Source: Galeruca laticollis | Taxonomy: Eukaryota > Arthropoda > Insecta > Coleoptera > Chrysomelidae | Assembly: GCA_963921935.1 (NCBI GenBank) | Contig: OY998176.1 | Location: 180,540,445-180,604,444 of the forward strand | Length of the DNA stretch: 64,000 nt | Direction: 5' to 3' | In this document: positions 31,587 to 43,245 of the stretch, piece after piece | Layout: each line of letters starts with the position of its first letter | Numbering within the stretch: position 1 is the first letter of the stretch | Notes under the pieces: generated by a model | What the model saw: the letters and a program-made list of their open reading frames with translations, nothing else | What the model was told of the DNA's origin: nothing | Databases searched by the model: none | Program-made: the position numbers and the translations under genes

Positions 31587-32645
31587 AGAGCGAACAACTA
31601 AGAACGCCGGCTGTCAGCCATATTTCAAAAAATAGTATAGGTACTACTTTAAAAAAATACCTTCAGCAAAATGACCCTTAAAAATCGTTGGAAAATATTT
31701 GAGAGTTCTTAAAATATCTGCTATGGGGTGGAATGAACACTTAAAAACATAATACTGTGATTATCTCCAGAAAAGACATACTAAAGGTATCCTAAAAATT
31801 CAATTTTTGATATATTGATGAGATTATGAAAATATTTAGTTAGGTACTTTTGTCCTTATTCTTCAAGTAAGGGGTGGGGAAATGTTCAACCTAAAAAACA
31901 AATGACATAACACGTTTTTGTTTTTTAATTGATATCAATGTGTTTGGCGTTATTTAAAAGAGTTTTTCCGCTTTAATAAGATAAGCTCAACAAAAATAAC
32001 AAAACTGAACAACTTTGTCAACGCTATGTGAAAAAGTCGACAATTGTCTGATTTTTCACGGAAATTGCAAATGTAATGAGGCATTTTTCAAATTCTGATG
32101 AAAATGGGTTAAAAAATAAGAATTTGGTGAAAATCGCAAGTCTAAATCTTAATTCTATTCCTAGATATAAGATTTACGATATCAGATTTAAAAATTGAAA
32201 AAAATGCTTCAATTAACATTAGAAATTTCCGAGTCGATACAAAATTATCTAATTTTGTCATCAGTCTTATTAAACAGAAAAACTCTTTTAAATGCAGCTA
32301 TAATATTGGTTAAAAAAGGAAAAAGTTATACATTTGTTCATAAGTTTGGACCTTCCCCGCCCATTATTTGAAGAATAATAGCAAAAAAATATCGTTAATT
32401 GAATTTTTTCATAATCTCATTAAGATTCCAAAAATTGAATTTTTAAGACACATTTAGTATGTTTTTTAGAGTATTATGTTTTCGAGTGTTCACTCCACCC
32501 CTAGCGGATATTTTAGACTGCACAATATTTTCCAGCAATTTTTCAGTATCACTTACATAAAGGTAATTTCTTTGAAAGTTGTACCATGATTCTTTTCTGA
32601 GATGAGATGTGGCCTACAATCGTCCTTAGTTGTTCACCCTGTACA
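31587..32645. mobile_element. Foldback element, ~1.06 kb
   Basis: Left arm 31587-32095 and right arm 32180-32645 are diverged reverse complements. Outer ends are ACAGAGCGAACAACTAAGAACG and, inverted, ACAGGGTGAACAACTAAGGACG. Shared inner blocks include the GTGGAATGAACACTTAAAAACATAATAC region. No coding potential. Class unknown (foldback/MITE-like). Confidence 0.65.
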
Positions 32646-32688
32646 TTTATAATAAAATAGCAAAAAACGCAATAAAGGATTCAAAACG

Positions 32689-32694
32689 TTTATT
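32689..32694 (-). terminator. Polyadenylation signal AATAAA for the minus-strand gene
   Basis: AATAAA on the minus strand about 380 bp downstream of the stop codon at 33075-33077, with no closer competing feature examined. Confidence 0.35.
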
Positions 32695-33074
32695 CACTAT
32701 TAACAAACAGTACAGTAAATTTGAAAAAAACAGGTACAAAATTAGAAAAAAAATATCTTGTCCAGGAATCCAACCTAAAAAAAATGAAATTGTGTGAGCA
32801 TATTACATAACAAGTGTGGAAAGTGGAAACTATTGAACGCATTCAGTGAAAGCAAGGAATAAAAAAAGCTATCTTGATATGTAGTTGCCATAAGGTAACA
32901 TACTTTGAAACTGAATACACATACATTACAGCTAGTTTACAGAACATTTATTAGAATAGGTTAGAATAATATTAAAATTAATAAAAATTTTACACCATAA
33001 ATATTTTATGAAACATCACGTTAAATCGACAGAAATCCAATCTGATTTAAGAAAATTCTATCGTTTACTTACGG

Positions 33075-33512
33075 TTACTTTTTCTCACGCACGAGTCGCT
33101 GTTTCGAGTGCCTCAACCATTCCATAACGTACACTTCAACATACTTATCTGTGAAACATTCAAAGGTGTTCTGAACAGCAGCTAAAAAAACAATTACATT
33201 AGAACAAACTGTGCCCATGGAGACCTTTGATCATATCATCATAAACTACATCGAACTTGATTTTCAGCCAATCGACTGGGGCCCATTCTCCATAAGATAC
33301 ATGCGGGGTTCTTCAAAGGAATAATAACATATTTTATTTCAAGAAGTGACTTCTCATGATTTACCTTCTATTATATTCCTCACTCCGTTTGGCAGATAAA
33401 TTCACGTGTGCCATGAAAATTCATACTTCTCTTCTGTATAAAGTGATATACTATTCTCATCTTGTTATTTTCATCCTGGTACATATTGTATATTAAGATC
33501 GTGGAATTGTTA
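33075..33512 (-). CDS. Three 3'-terminal exons of an unrecognised host gene
   Basis: Exons (minus strand) 33512-33384, 33310-33225 and 33181-33075 join with consistent phases across two GT-AG introns (donors GTGAGG and GTCTCC; acceptors TTTGAAG and TTTTTTTAG), leaving about 106 codons without a stop, then TAA. Peptide landmarks: MYQDENNKMRIVYHFIQK in exon 1, PHVSYGEWAPVDWLKIKFD in exon 2, FECFTDKYVEVYVMEWLRHS in exon 3, ending in a basic RLVREKK. The composition is non-repetitive, unlike the transposon relics nearby. The second intron is only 43 bp, short even for insects. The family was not recognised; upstream exons are not resolved. It could be a decayed gene, but the undamaged frame argues against that. 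Confidence 0.5.
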
Positions 33513-34320
33513 CTCAATGAAAACTAAGCATTATACTGTATACAAGAAAAACTACTTATGGAGAAAAGATATGAACACATTATCAAGTTAAATGAGTTTA
33601 TAGTTAATTGTATCCAATTGTCATATTCTCCAACTAGATCAAAATAGGTACTATTTTAAGGATCACCTACAGCTTATTTATTGTATTTATTGTATTTTTA
33701 AATGGTAATGAGCTTTTCAACAGAAATTTCGGTTTTTAAAGTCTTAAACAGTCTCTAATTGTTCACAACAATTGTTAGTATTAGTGTTAAAATTTTCTAA
33801 ACCTGCAAAACGATATTGATGGCTATGCCTACTTCTACAAAAACTAGAATTACATATACTTGATTCAATATTTTTTGTACTGTTTAATACAATGTCTGTA
33901 TAAGACTATCTGAAATAGTTACTTCCCTTTCTTTACATAATCACCAACTATTTGTTTTTTATTTTATTTATGTAAGTAGCTTCTGAAACAACTTGAACAT
34001 TGAAAACATTTTCTTCTAGATAAAAAACTCTGCCAACATATGAGTATGTTTTATTATTAATTATAATAACTACCCTGTTGCAATATTAAGTTTTTCGTAG
34101 GGTATAATGCATATCTTGAATTTTAAATATTGTGAATCGTTTTTAAAATATACTTACTAAATAAAATATTTTAAAAGTTGAAAAAACCCTCATTTTGTAA
34201 ACTCTATTATATAATGTTAGGGTACAATTCCGCCACCTGGAATTTCAATGTACAATAGCCGATTAAAGTATTGAATGAGTATTAAGTTTCGATAATTATG
34301 ATTTTGGAATAGGTACTTAC

Positions 34321-34344
34321 CGATAACAACTGTTGTTCGTCCAT
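34321..34344 (-). CDS. Candidate first coding exon of the minus-strand gene
   Basis: ATG followed by seven codons (MDEQQLLS) and a strong donor GTAAGTACC. A candidate next exon starts at the acceptor TTCCAG before 34236 and continues in phase as VAELYPNII, but a stop follows, so linkage to the exons at 33.1-33.5 kb is unproven. It may belong to the same gene or be chance. Confidence 0.2.
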
Positions 34345-34559
34345 TATAACAATAATTATAACTAAGTATAGAAAGTGTAGGTAAGTAGGAACCCTAAATA
34401 CACAACCATGTCGATAGATATGAAAAAATTTCATTTTCAAATACATAGCCGAAAATAGTTGATATCCTAAAATCGACAGCAATGTACACAAAATAAAAAG
34501 AATTTACATTGTTGAACAATATTAAAATTCTCAAATCTTCTCAAGTTAAAGCTCACTAA

Positions 34560-37230
34560 ATGGTTCGGGTCAAGTGTTGATGGCAACAGCAAAATTAACA
34601 GTATTTGACAGCCATGGTAAGAAACATACATGTAAGGCTTTACTGTACAATGGTTCTAGGTCAAACTTCATTTAGAGAAGTTTGGCCGACAAGTTTGACC
34701 TCCCTTCGTATGCCACAAATTCGACAGTAGGGGGCATTGGTCGGAATTCGTCAGAGTTGAGTAAACCCGGCGATATCAAAATAAAATCTTACCGTTCTCA
34801 TTTTCAAGCTAAACTTAGGAATTTCAGAAGTTACTGACAATTTTTCTAGTTTTGACTCTTATTCCCACATTCTTGACATTCCATCTTATATAACCTTATC
34901 AGATCACACATTTTTTAAGGTATACACAATAGAGCTTTGATCGGACCCGATACCTATTGGTCGCTTCTCCTAAGTGGCACACAACAGCTTGGCCCCAACA
35001 AATCCATATTGTAAGACAGCGAGCTATGCTGGGTAGTAACAGGCCCTTTAGGTTGTTCTCGTGAAACTTCTCCTCTTGTAATTTTTCTAAATCCATTGAC
35101 ATTCTATCTCAACTCCAAAAATTTTGGGAGTTAGAAGAATTACCAGGTAAACTTATCCTGTTATGTGAAGAACAACTAGCTGAAGAACATTTTTGTGACA
35201 CTTTCAAGCGAAGATCGTAAGGAAAATTCGTGGTTTCAATTATTTTAAAGAAACACATCTCTAAGCTAGGTAATTCTGAAGAAAGAGCAAAAATCAATTT
35301 TTATATCTTGAAGAAAAATTGGCGAACAATCATATACTAAAAACACTTCATTGTGACTTCGTGAATGAATATAAAGCTCTCTCACATATGTCGTATTTCA
35401 AGGCCTTATCACATTACCAAATTTCTCTCCTTATCATGGCGTTTCTCGAGTAGACTGTGTGAACATCAAATTGCGTGTGGTCTTCAACTGCTCAGTAGAT
35501 CTCCTTCTGGATATTCTCACAATTCAATTCAATTCGTAGGACCTACCATTTAGGAGGATCTTTATCCAATTTTGACAACATAACTTTGTTGCGTCATTGA
35601 CATCAACCAATTGTACCGTCAAATTGAAATGGCTTACGAATGTAAGCCTCTTCAGCTTATATGTTGGCGCGAAAATCCTTAAGTTGAACTTTAAATCAAC
35701 TCTCGAAACAAAGTAACAAATGGCACAGATAGTGCCCTTCATGACAATCCGTTGCTTATTACAATTAGCCATTGATCACGAAAAGTCTTACCCGGAAACG
35801 TCTCAAAGCATAAAGAAGAACATGTACATAGGTGACTTACTTCGTGGATTAATCAATTGACGATATTATGTCAACAAATTTCTTCTATTTTACAATTATC
35901 TTTTTTCGGCTCAGAAAATGGAAATCGAATAATCCCAATCCTCTAGAATGCCTAAAAAGTGGAAATAGCTATACGTCAGAATAAGAGTCTTATTTTTTTC
36001 TCCTTCTGAATCAAGAAAAAGTTTAGGTTTCCTTTGGTCCTGTAAAGATGTTTTTCTTTTCGAAATCAGTCAGCTACAAATAATAAACCATATCACTGAA
36101 TGGGCAATTTTATCAGATATTGCAAAATTATTTGACCCGTTGTGCCTGATCAGTCCAATAATCGTTTTAGTAAAAAGCATGCTTCAAGACTTGGAAATTA
36201 GCGAACTTAGAATACAAAGCCACAAATTATGTTCAAATCATGTGAATATCCAATTATACGGCTTTGCAGACAGTTCTCAGAAGGCTTATGGTGCAGCACT
36301 ATATTTTCGTAGCTCCCATTAAACTGGTAAGGATTCCGAGATTAGATCTGTGTGCTCATTTGTTGCTTGCTAAACTCTTCTATAAAATTGAAAATTGTTT
36401 AACTATCCAATTCGACGAAAATTATCTGTGGTCAGATTCAACACTAGCGTTAGAATGGCTATGTATATCTCCTCATCTTTTGCAAACAGTCAATGAAAAT
36501 AGAGTGCGTCACCTTCTGATCTTTCGGAAATCGGAAACATCTAATAAACTGTCGTCCATACTAGTAATATAATTCTTCCTTTCAAAACTTCTTCCCATTT
36601 CAACATAATTGAATGCGTTATTGCACACATGTCACGTTCTTCCTACAGTTTTAAGAAATTTGTGAAAATAGCCATAAATCATGACGTTATAGGGACATTT
36701 ATATCAGCTTACTTCCGGCACCAGGGTGGAATATGATAGGCTGGTGTAAAATCTAGCAGACATCATCTTCTCAAAATAATAGCTAGCACCTCACTTACAT
36801 ATGAGAATTTGTCGATAGTTATTATTCAAATTGAAGGAATTTCAAATTCAAGGCCATTAACACCTCCTTGGTCCAAATGATTTAGTAGTATTAACTTCTG
36901 CTCACTTTTTAATCAGAAGCTCCCTCAACTCTTTACACTATCTAGATGTTCCAAATGTCCCCAACAAAGACCAAATCAATAAGAAACAAATTAAGAAGTT
37001 GAAACAACAGTTTTGATCACGCTGGTCGAAGAAATACTTCAAAAACGTACAAAATAGAAAACGAATAGTTCATTTATTGGTGTGGGATATATGGTCACTG
37101 TTCACGAAAACAATTTACAACCGTACTAGTGGAGGCTAGGTCGTGTAGTAAACGTACATTCTTGTGCCGATAAAACCATTGGGGTTATCACTATGAAATC
37201 TAATTCGGGTTTCAGTTAAATAAAGTGCGT
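34560..37230 (+). pseudogene. BEL/Pao retrotransposon pol, heavily decayed
   Basis: Domain order fits BEL/Pao. Protease: ATAKLTVFDSHGKKHTCKAL then LLYNGSRSNF at 34570-34670, where the active-site D is replaced (YNGS for DSGS). RT N-terminal block: FWELEELPGKLILLCEEQ at about 35126-35180. RT/RNase H: VNIQLYGFADSSQKAYGAAL at 36243-36300 and RIPRLDLCAHLLLAKLFYKI at 36327-36390. Integrase tail: IIQIEGISNSRPLTP near 36820, then FWSRWSKKYFKNVQNRKRIV near 37015, and GRVVNVHSCADKTIGVI at about 37140. Stops and frameshifts occur throughout. No LTRs were identified. Confidence 0.7.
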
Positions 37231-37679
37231 AGTGACGAAATTGTGTTTACTACCGTCACCTAAATTGTTAGAGGGTAGGTTGAGTTATTCTTCGTTTTTC
37301 GGCGAATTGCAATTTGAAGCCGAGAATGTGTTAAAATTTGGTTCCTTTCAATATAGAATATACAAAAGACCCAAAGTCTAAAACGCAGTTTTTCTGTGTC
37401 TTAAATAAGTATAAATGTTTTTGTTTTCAGGTTGTTTAATGATATATCTGAAAGTTAAGAGCTATCACTATGTATGTCTGTTGAATACATGAAAAAAAGG
37501 CGTTACAGTAGTTTCATATAGTTTTATCACATGAACAATATACAGTCCACTCAAAAGAACAAGTACATTGTAAAATCATTAAAAGAAGCAGACGGAAGTC
37601 AAGATGACCTGATATTTTAGAAATTGTAGAAATTGTAAATCGACAGCCCGAAATGATAGCAGCCGGTTAAAAGTCTTAT

Positions 37680-38165
37680 AAAGGGTAAGACAATGGCTTA
37701 AGCTCCAAAACACATTCCAGTAGAAATAGGTGATAGTGTAATTAATTATACAAATTGCCGATTTCAAGAGAGCAAATCAGATCTACGTGATATTCTTGAA
37801 GTTCTCTTCTTCCAAATTATTAACAAGTTTTTCACAAGATTGGAACAAAATATGGAATTTTCGATAAATCATCTAGCAGATCTGTTGGATAGATACATAC
37901 TCATAAACTTGGGTAAATATAATTTGTTTTATATGAGATAAGTTATTGCCATTATGGTAAGCTGATTTAATGTGCGAGTCCCAAGAAAAATTCTTGCCAG
38001 AACCTTGAAGTACCAAAGCCAAATTTATATTTGAGAACTGTAGCTAGGGAAGCAACTATAGGAAGGGGCCAAGGGTGTATATCAGGAAAGTGTCTCAATA
38101 AAAAAGGCAAGTTTTGTTACTCAAAATGCCTCGATAGTTTGTCATGTAACAACAGAGAGGTAGAC
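37680..38165 (+). pseudogene. KRBA2/Ginger-like integrase C-terminus
   Basis: The block PVEIGDSVINYTNCRFQESK (about 37722) followed by LRDILEV, and later REATIGRGQGCISGKCLNKK then CYSKCLDSLSCNN (38045-38155) match the Cys-rich tail seen in KRBA2-like integrases of Ginger/TDD-type transposons (consensus GGQG ... C-rich ... CNSKCHxSxxCxN). The conserved His of the tail is Leu here. The integrase core is not present. Match is from memory of the family. Confidence 0.45.
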
Positions 38166-40074
38166 TCACTTCATTTCTTCTGTTTGTTTTCATTAGGCTG
38201 TTTCCGATTTTGTTCTATTTGATTATTTTAATTATTTAAAATTAATAGTGTAGCCATAGCATCGTTGTTATATGTTGATATTTCTTAACAATATTCTATC
38301 AAGTAAGATGATTATTATGGTTCAACATTTTTCCTTGTTATTATGAAATACTAACGAACTCCTTATATTGAATCTTACAAAACTATCGAGAGACCTTTTT
38401 TCCATGAATTAGCCAGGGCTATAGTTTGAGCAAATATTCCTCTTTCCATGAAATATGAGTTTGTCCTCATTCAACTGCTTATTGACCTTTTCGAGCAAGA
38501 TTGTTTAGTTGTGTATTTGTATCTGTATATAAATGGAATCCAGCGACTTGTCAAATCCAGACCTTCTACTGATGTTGACATGGGGCGTTCGTTCAACTCA
38601 CAGGGACAGCATTTTATCCCCTAGCAAAGGCGATCGTCATACGCCAGATTGACTTGTCACACCATAAATAAACGTCATAAATTTGTATCAACTATTTAAA
38701 CATCTGGAGTCTATCAGTTGGCGAGTGCATATAAATGGAAAGGAGTCACAATGATATTTCAATACCTTTAACTTGATTTTAATAAAAGTTAATATTTTGT
38801 ATATAACGATATGCGGCTAAAAATTCCAAATAAAAACATTCTGGATAATTATATATAGATAAATTTTATCCACAAAGAGCTCGAAAATAAATAAATAAAT
38901 ACTTTGGTTGTATGATTTTCGCAACTTCAAGGCTGTTTTCACATATCACGATCCTCAGGCTACACGCTAAAACCAATGAATAGCAAAAAAATCGATGTGA
39001 GTTGTAACAAGGGAAATAACAGAAAAAAGCAAGTCTTGATGCTTAGGAAATATGAAAGAATTCTATTTTCTATATATCTCCATCATCATCAGTCTCAAGT
39101 ATTATGATTTCCAATAACTGAATTGCAATTAACATTCAGTATGGGAAATTTAGAATAATTTTTAGTTAATCATTTGCGAATGTGTTGACTTTGTTAAGTC
39201 CTTCCAAAAAGTTACAAGCATAACATAATGGATTGGAGTTAAGTTTTCAAAGGAATTTTCTTCCACATGAGCATATTATATCACAAATACTTTTGGATGA
39301 GTTCCAGGTGGACATGTTATTCGTATTTTGTATTATATAGTTATAGCACAACAGCCGGATAGGGACGACCTTCATCGATCTGTTAACCAGACGAAACATG
39401 TTTTAATAATCATTCAATAATAGATAAATACACCTGAAATAGATTGCCTAACGAAATGCTCACCAGGCTATTTTTAGATTAATTAACAAAAATTATTTTT
39501 TTGTCACCGATCTGTTAACCAGCCGAATTTTGTTCTAATTGATAGTAAATAATATGAAAAATATATCTAGGTAGCGTTGCCTACTTCTTTATTTCTTTAC
39601 CACACTACCTAGAAAGAAGGTATAAACAGGTATGTTATTATAGGTAACTACACCAATCTGCTAAGCGTTTGAATTATATACCAAAAAATAGGTAATTTAA
39701 TAAGAAACGCGATTGTATAGGCTTGCCTACAATAAACATATCATTGTTTATCATTGATAGGCTTCAAAGTTTGAAAATCGGAAGAGGTAATGGTGTGATA
39801 TTGAGTAGAGCCGAAGTCCGCGCAATAGAAGAGGACATAGTACAGCAGCTATGCGCGCAATATCCCTCTAATGTAAACCACTTCGTATGCTCTATCTCTT
39901 ATTCATATTATTATACAGAATTATTTGGAGCGATAGAAAATAAACTTAATTTAATTCATAATTATCAATTATATTTATCATATTAATAGTATTTATAATT
40001 ATATTCATAATAATTATAATAGTATATATAGCTACTTGCTCTATCCAATACTTATATTATCCATATTCATAATC
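38166..40074. other. Non-coding stretch with a short direct repeat
   Basis: GATCTGTTAACCAG occurs at about 39378 and 39512 with similar following sequence, suggesting a ~135-bp duplicated unit. The open frame at 39723-39986 has no recognisable family. Otherwise nothing recognised. Confidence 0.45.
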
Positions 40075-40417
<343 letters not shown>

Positions 40418-40419
40418 AG

Positions 40420-40437
40420 TGGCGCAGTCAGTAGGAT
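40420..40437 (+). promoter_or_regulatory. Primer-binding site, 17.6/297-type
   Basis: Same 18 bases as at 4023-4040, starting TGGCGCAGTCAG, three bases after the presumed LTR end. Confidence 0.7.
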
Positions 40438-40655
40438 AGTCAATCGAACGTTAAAAGATTTAACATTCTTCTACGATTTGTTGACTATTCGAACAAGTGA
40501 ATCTAATTATTGGAACTCATAGTTGGGCGAACTGAGTAACTCAACTAGCAGATCTGTGTTGTGCGAGAAACTGGAAGATTCAAGAAGAGATTGGTTGTTC
40601 CTGTGCAGTCCGAGTCAATGGAAAGGATCTTCGTTATATTACTGTAAGTGTTTTT

Positions 40656-41780
40656 ATGTCATATAGAGGGAATATAAATTATTTTTCTGATACATCTGAC
40701 GATTCTGACTTCAATTCTGATTCAAATAATTCAAATTCAGGCTCAAACTCTTTTAACACTAGAATAAAATTAACTTTAGTATCACCAAAACTTTTTCCCT
40801 TAAATAATTTTAATAGAACGGCTACTCCACAATTACCTATTTTAAAAAAAGAATATCTGGATATGATACCAGAATTTAATGGAAACAATGCATTACTTCC
40901 TAGGTTTATTGAAATTCCAGAAAAATTAGTGAGTAAGTTTTATAATACTGTAGATGTAGGGGATTTTCAAAACGAATATTTGATGTCCAGCATCTAGGCA
41001 AAAATGAAAGGTGGAGCAGCTATAAACATTTCTTCTTGTACTATAAAAACTCGGGAAAACCTAAAAGATGCACTTCTTAATACTTATGCTGATAAAAGAG
41101 ATATTTACACATTAAATATAGAACTATCAGGAATGAAACAAGGTCATTTCTTATCTCATCACACATTTCAATGTGAATGAACATTTATTTTGAGAAATTA
41201 CTTTAAAAATTTGGCACGAAGTTTGAAAGAACCTTAAGGTACATTAATGCGTACGAAAAATCCAGAAAATTCAAATATTGCTTCAAATGTTCTTACAAAT
41301 GATTTTCAAGTTTATATGTGCCAGAATAATCATCCAAAAGATATTTTTTCAAATTTAAATACGCAAAATTATTCTCATAAAAATAGAACAAATATCCAAA
41401 ATAATGTAGCACATAGGCAGGCACCTCCTAAGCCAAATCCTATGCAGAACTATCAACACACTGATCGAAATTCCGCATTAAGCCCACAAAATCTTCCATC
41501 AACTTCCTATAATCCTTCTAATAGGAATAATACAAATTTGTCTAATAATGGTCATAACGTTTTTAAACCTAATCCAAATCAAAGATTTTCAAATCCAATT
41601 CCAATGAGTGTGTCGACCAGAAATACAGCTAGACCCCAACCCCAAAATTATCAAAATAGGTTCCAACACAATCCTAATCAACCTAGAAATTTTATCTCGG
41701 AAGAACTCCATAATATAGACGATTCCGATTGCACTAATGATGAATCCGATAATTTTTTAGAGACACCACCCTCGGAACCA
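40656..41780 (+). pseudogene. gag: Gag of Gypsy element 3
   Basis: Acidic, Ser/Asn-rich N-terminus (40656-40850), then ILKKEYLDMIPEFNGNN, the start of the 17.6-group capsid, ending at a TAG (40995). Further Gag-like residues follow in the same general register to about 41240 with several stops. The region 41247-41780 encodes an Asn/Pro/Gln-rich tail ending SEELHNIDDSDCTNDES, parallel to FEELHNVDQTQYYD of element 2. So the two elements belong to the same group. Confidence 0.6.
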
Positions 41781-42420
41781 AACCAAATTGACATTGTTAA
41801 ATGTAATAAAAAATTAATAGATGTTCCTTCAAATGAAGTTAAAGAAGTAATTCAAGATTACCGCGAGGGTAAGACTAATCATAGAGGTCTAGATGAAACT
41901 GAAAATCAATTAAAAACTTTGTATTATTGACCTAATCAAAGAGCATGTATACAAACTTATATAAACGAATGCGAAGTTTGCCAGTTAAGCAAATATGATA
42001 GAAAACAAATAAAACTATTTTTAAATGTTACTCCCACAGCTACTAAACCTTTCCCAATTTTACATTTAGACACGATAACCTCAGTAAATAGTAAATTTCT
42101 TACGATAATAAATTCATTTTCCAAATATGGTCAAATGTATGAATTAAAATCTATACTCGGAATAGAAGTAGCTCATAGTCTAATTGAATACTTTACACAC
42201 CACTAGTTAACAGAACAAATAATTTGGGATAATGGAACCGAGTTAAAAAATTCTGTTGTAAAGGAATTGATAGGAACACATTAAACTAAAATTCATTTCA
42301 TAAGTTCTCAACATCCAGAATCGAATGGAATTGCCGAAAGATTCCACTCTACGATTATTGAATACATCAGACTTTTGAATAATCAAGAAGATTTTGAAAA
42401 TGATACTTTTGATAATAGAA
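41781..42420 (+). pseudogene. Integrase of Gypsy element 3, fused after a pol deletion
   Basis: Gag tail is followed almost directly by integrase: YREGKTNHRGLDETE (zinc-binding His), CEVCQ, HLDTITSVNSKFLTIIN (first Asp), IIWDNGTEL (second Asp), and NGIAERFHSTI (Glu). Protease, reverse transcriptase and RNase H are missing; the deletion lies around 41770-41830. Stops at 41930, about 42205 and 42283. The copy is cut at about 42420 by an inverted PLE. Confidence 0.65.
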
Positions 42421-42913
42421 TACTGACCAAGACATAGTCTTGTGGAAGAATCCTTCTGTTAAATAACTCAAAAACCTGAAAGGAGTCCTTAATAAAATAC
42501 TCATTCTCAGTACTGTATGCCTTAGTCAACATATCTGTGAGGAAAGAGGCAATAAACTCGGTAGGAGAGTTAATAGAAGCGACAATAGGTCTCACTACCA
42601 AGGTAGGCTTATGAATTTTAGGAAGAGTGTAAAATTTGACTATAACAGAGTTATACGATGTTAATTTTTTCCTCGTGATCTCATAAATCTGTCTCTTATT
42701 ATATAATCTCTCAACAAGAGTGTTAGACTTGTATTGAATCATCCTACTGGGATCTCTAGAGAGGGGACCATAGTAATAATCATTATCGATTATATCTTGA
42801 AATAACTTGAGGTAATCCTCCTTTAACATAACAACCGTGACGTTACCCTCATCTGATTTAGTAACAATTAACTCGGGATGCATCTTCAGGAAACATCTTG
42901 CTTCAAACAACAA
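42400..42913 (-). pseudogene. Penelope-like element F, RT N-terminal part (inverted)
   Basis: Minus-strand frame with HPELIVTKSDEGNVTVVMLK, LSRDPSRMIQYKSNTLV, KFYTLPKIHKPTLVVRPIVA and YVLVSILLSK, the hallmarks of the PLE reverse-transcriptase N-terminus (palm entry: LPKIHKP, RPIVA). It ends just before the first catalytic Asp region (SILLSK in place of SxDVxSLF). The continuation lies on the opposite strand just to the right, so the copy was inverted at insertion. Confidence 0.7.
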
Positions 42914-42972
42914 ATTTCGGAAAGGTGATGGGTGGCAATCATCTTTTCCAAATTTGTTGTTTGAAGCAAGAT

Positions 42973-43245
42973 GGTCAGTCTGGATGTGGTTTCACTTTTT
43001 AGCAATGTTTAATTACAAGCAGTTATACGTTCAGTTCACAATCACTGGTCATCCATCAGTGCGGTATGTAATATTGATATTGACATGTTCATTGAGTTGA
43101 TTGAATTCCTGTTCAGCTCTACCTGCTTCTCGTTTAATAATAAATTTTACAAACAGACTTTTGGTACACCTATGTGTGCTAGTATTTCTCCGATATTAGC
43201 TTGCTATGTAATGGATAACATTTTGAAATGAAATGATGAAATTGT
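42973..43245 (+). pseudogene. Penelope-like element F, RT central part
   Basis: Plus-strand reading VVSLFSNV continues where the inverted fragment stops, then DMFIELIEFLFSSTCFSFNN, KFYKQTFGTPMCASISPILA and YVMDNILK, corresponding to PLE RT motifs (GTPMGS block with Gly changed to Cys). A frameshift lies near 43070. The catalytic YxDD region is absent. Confidence 0.65.
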
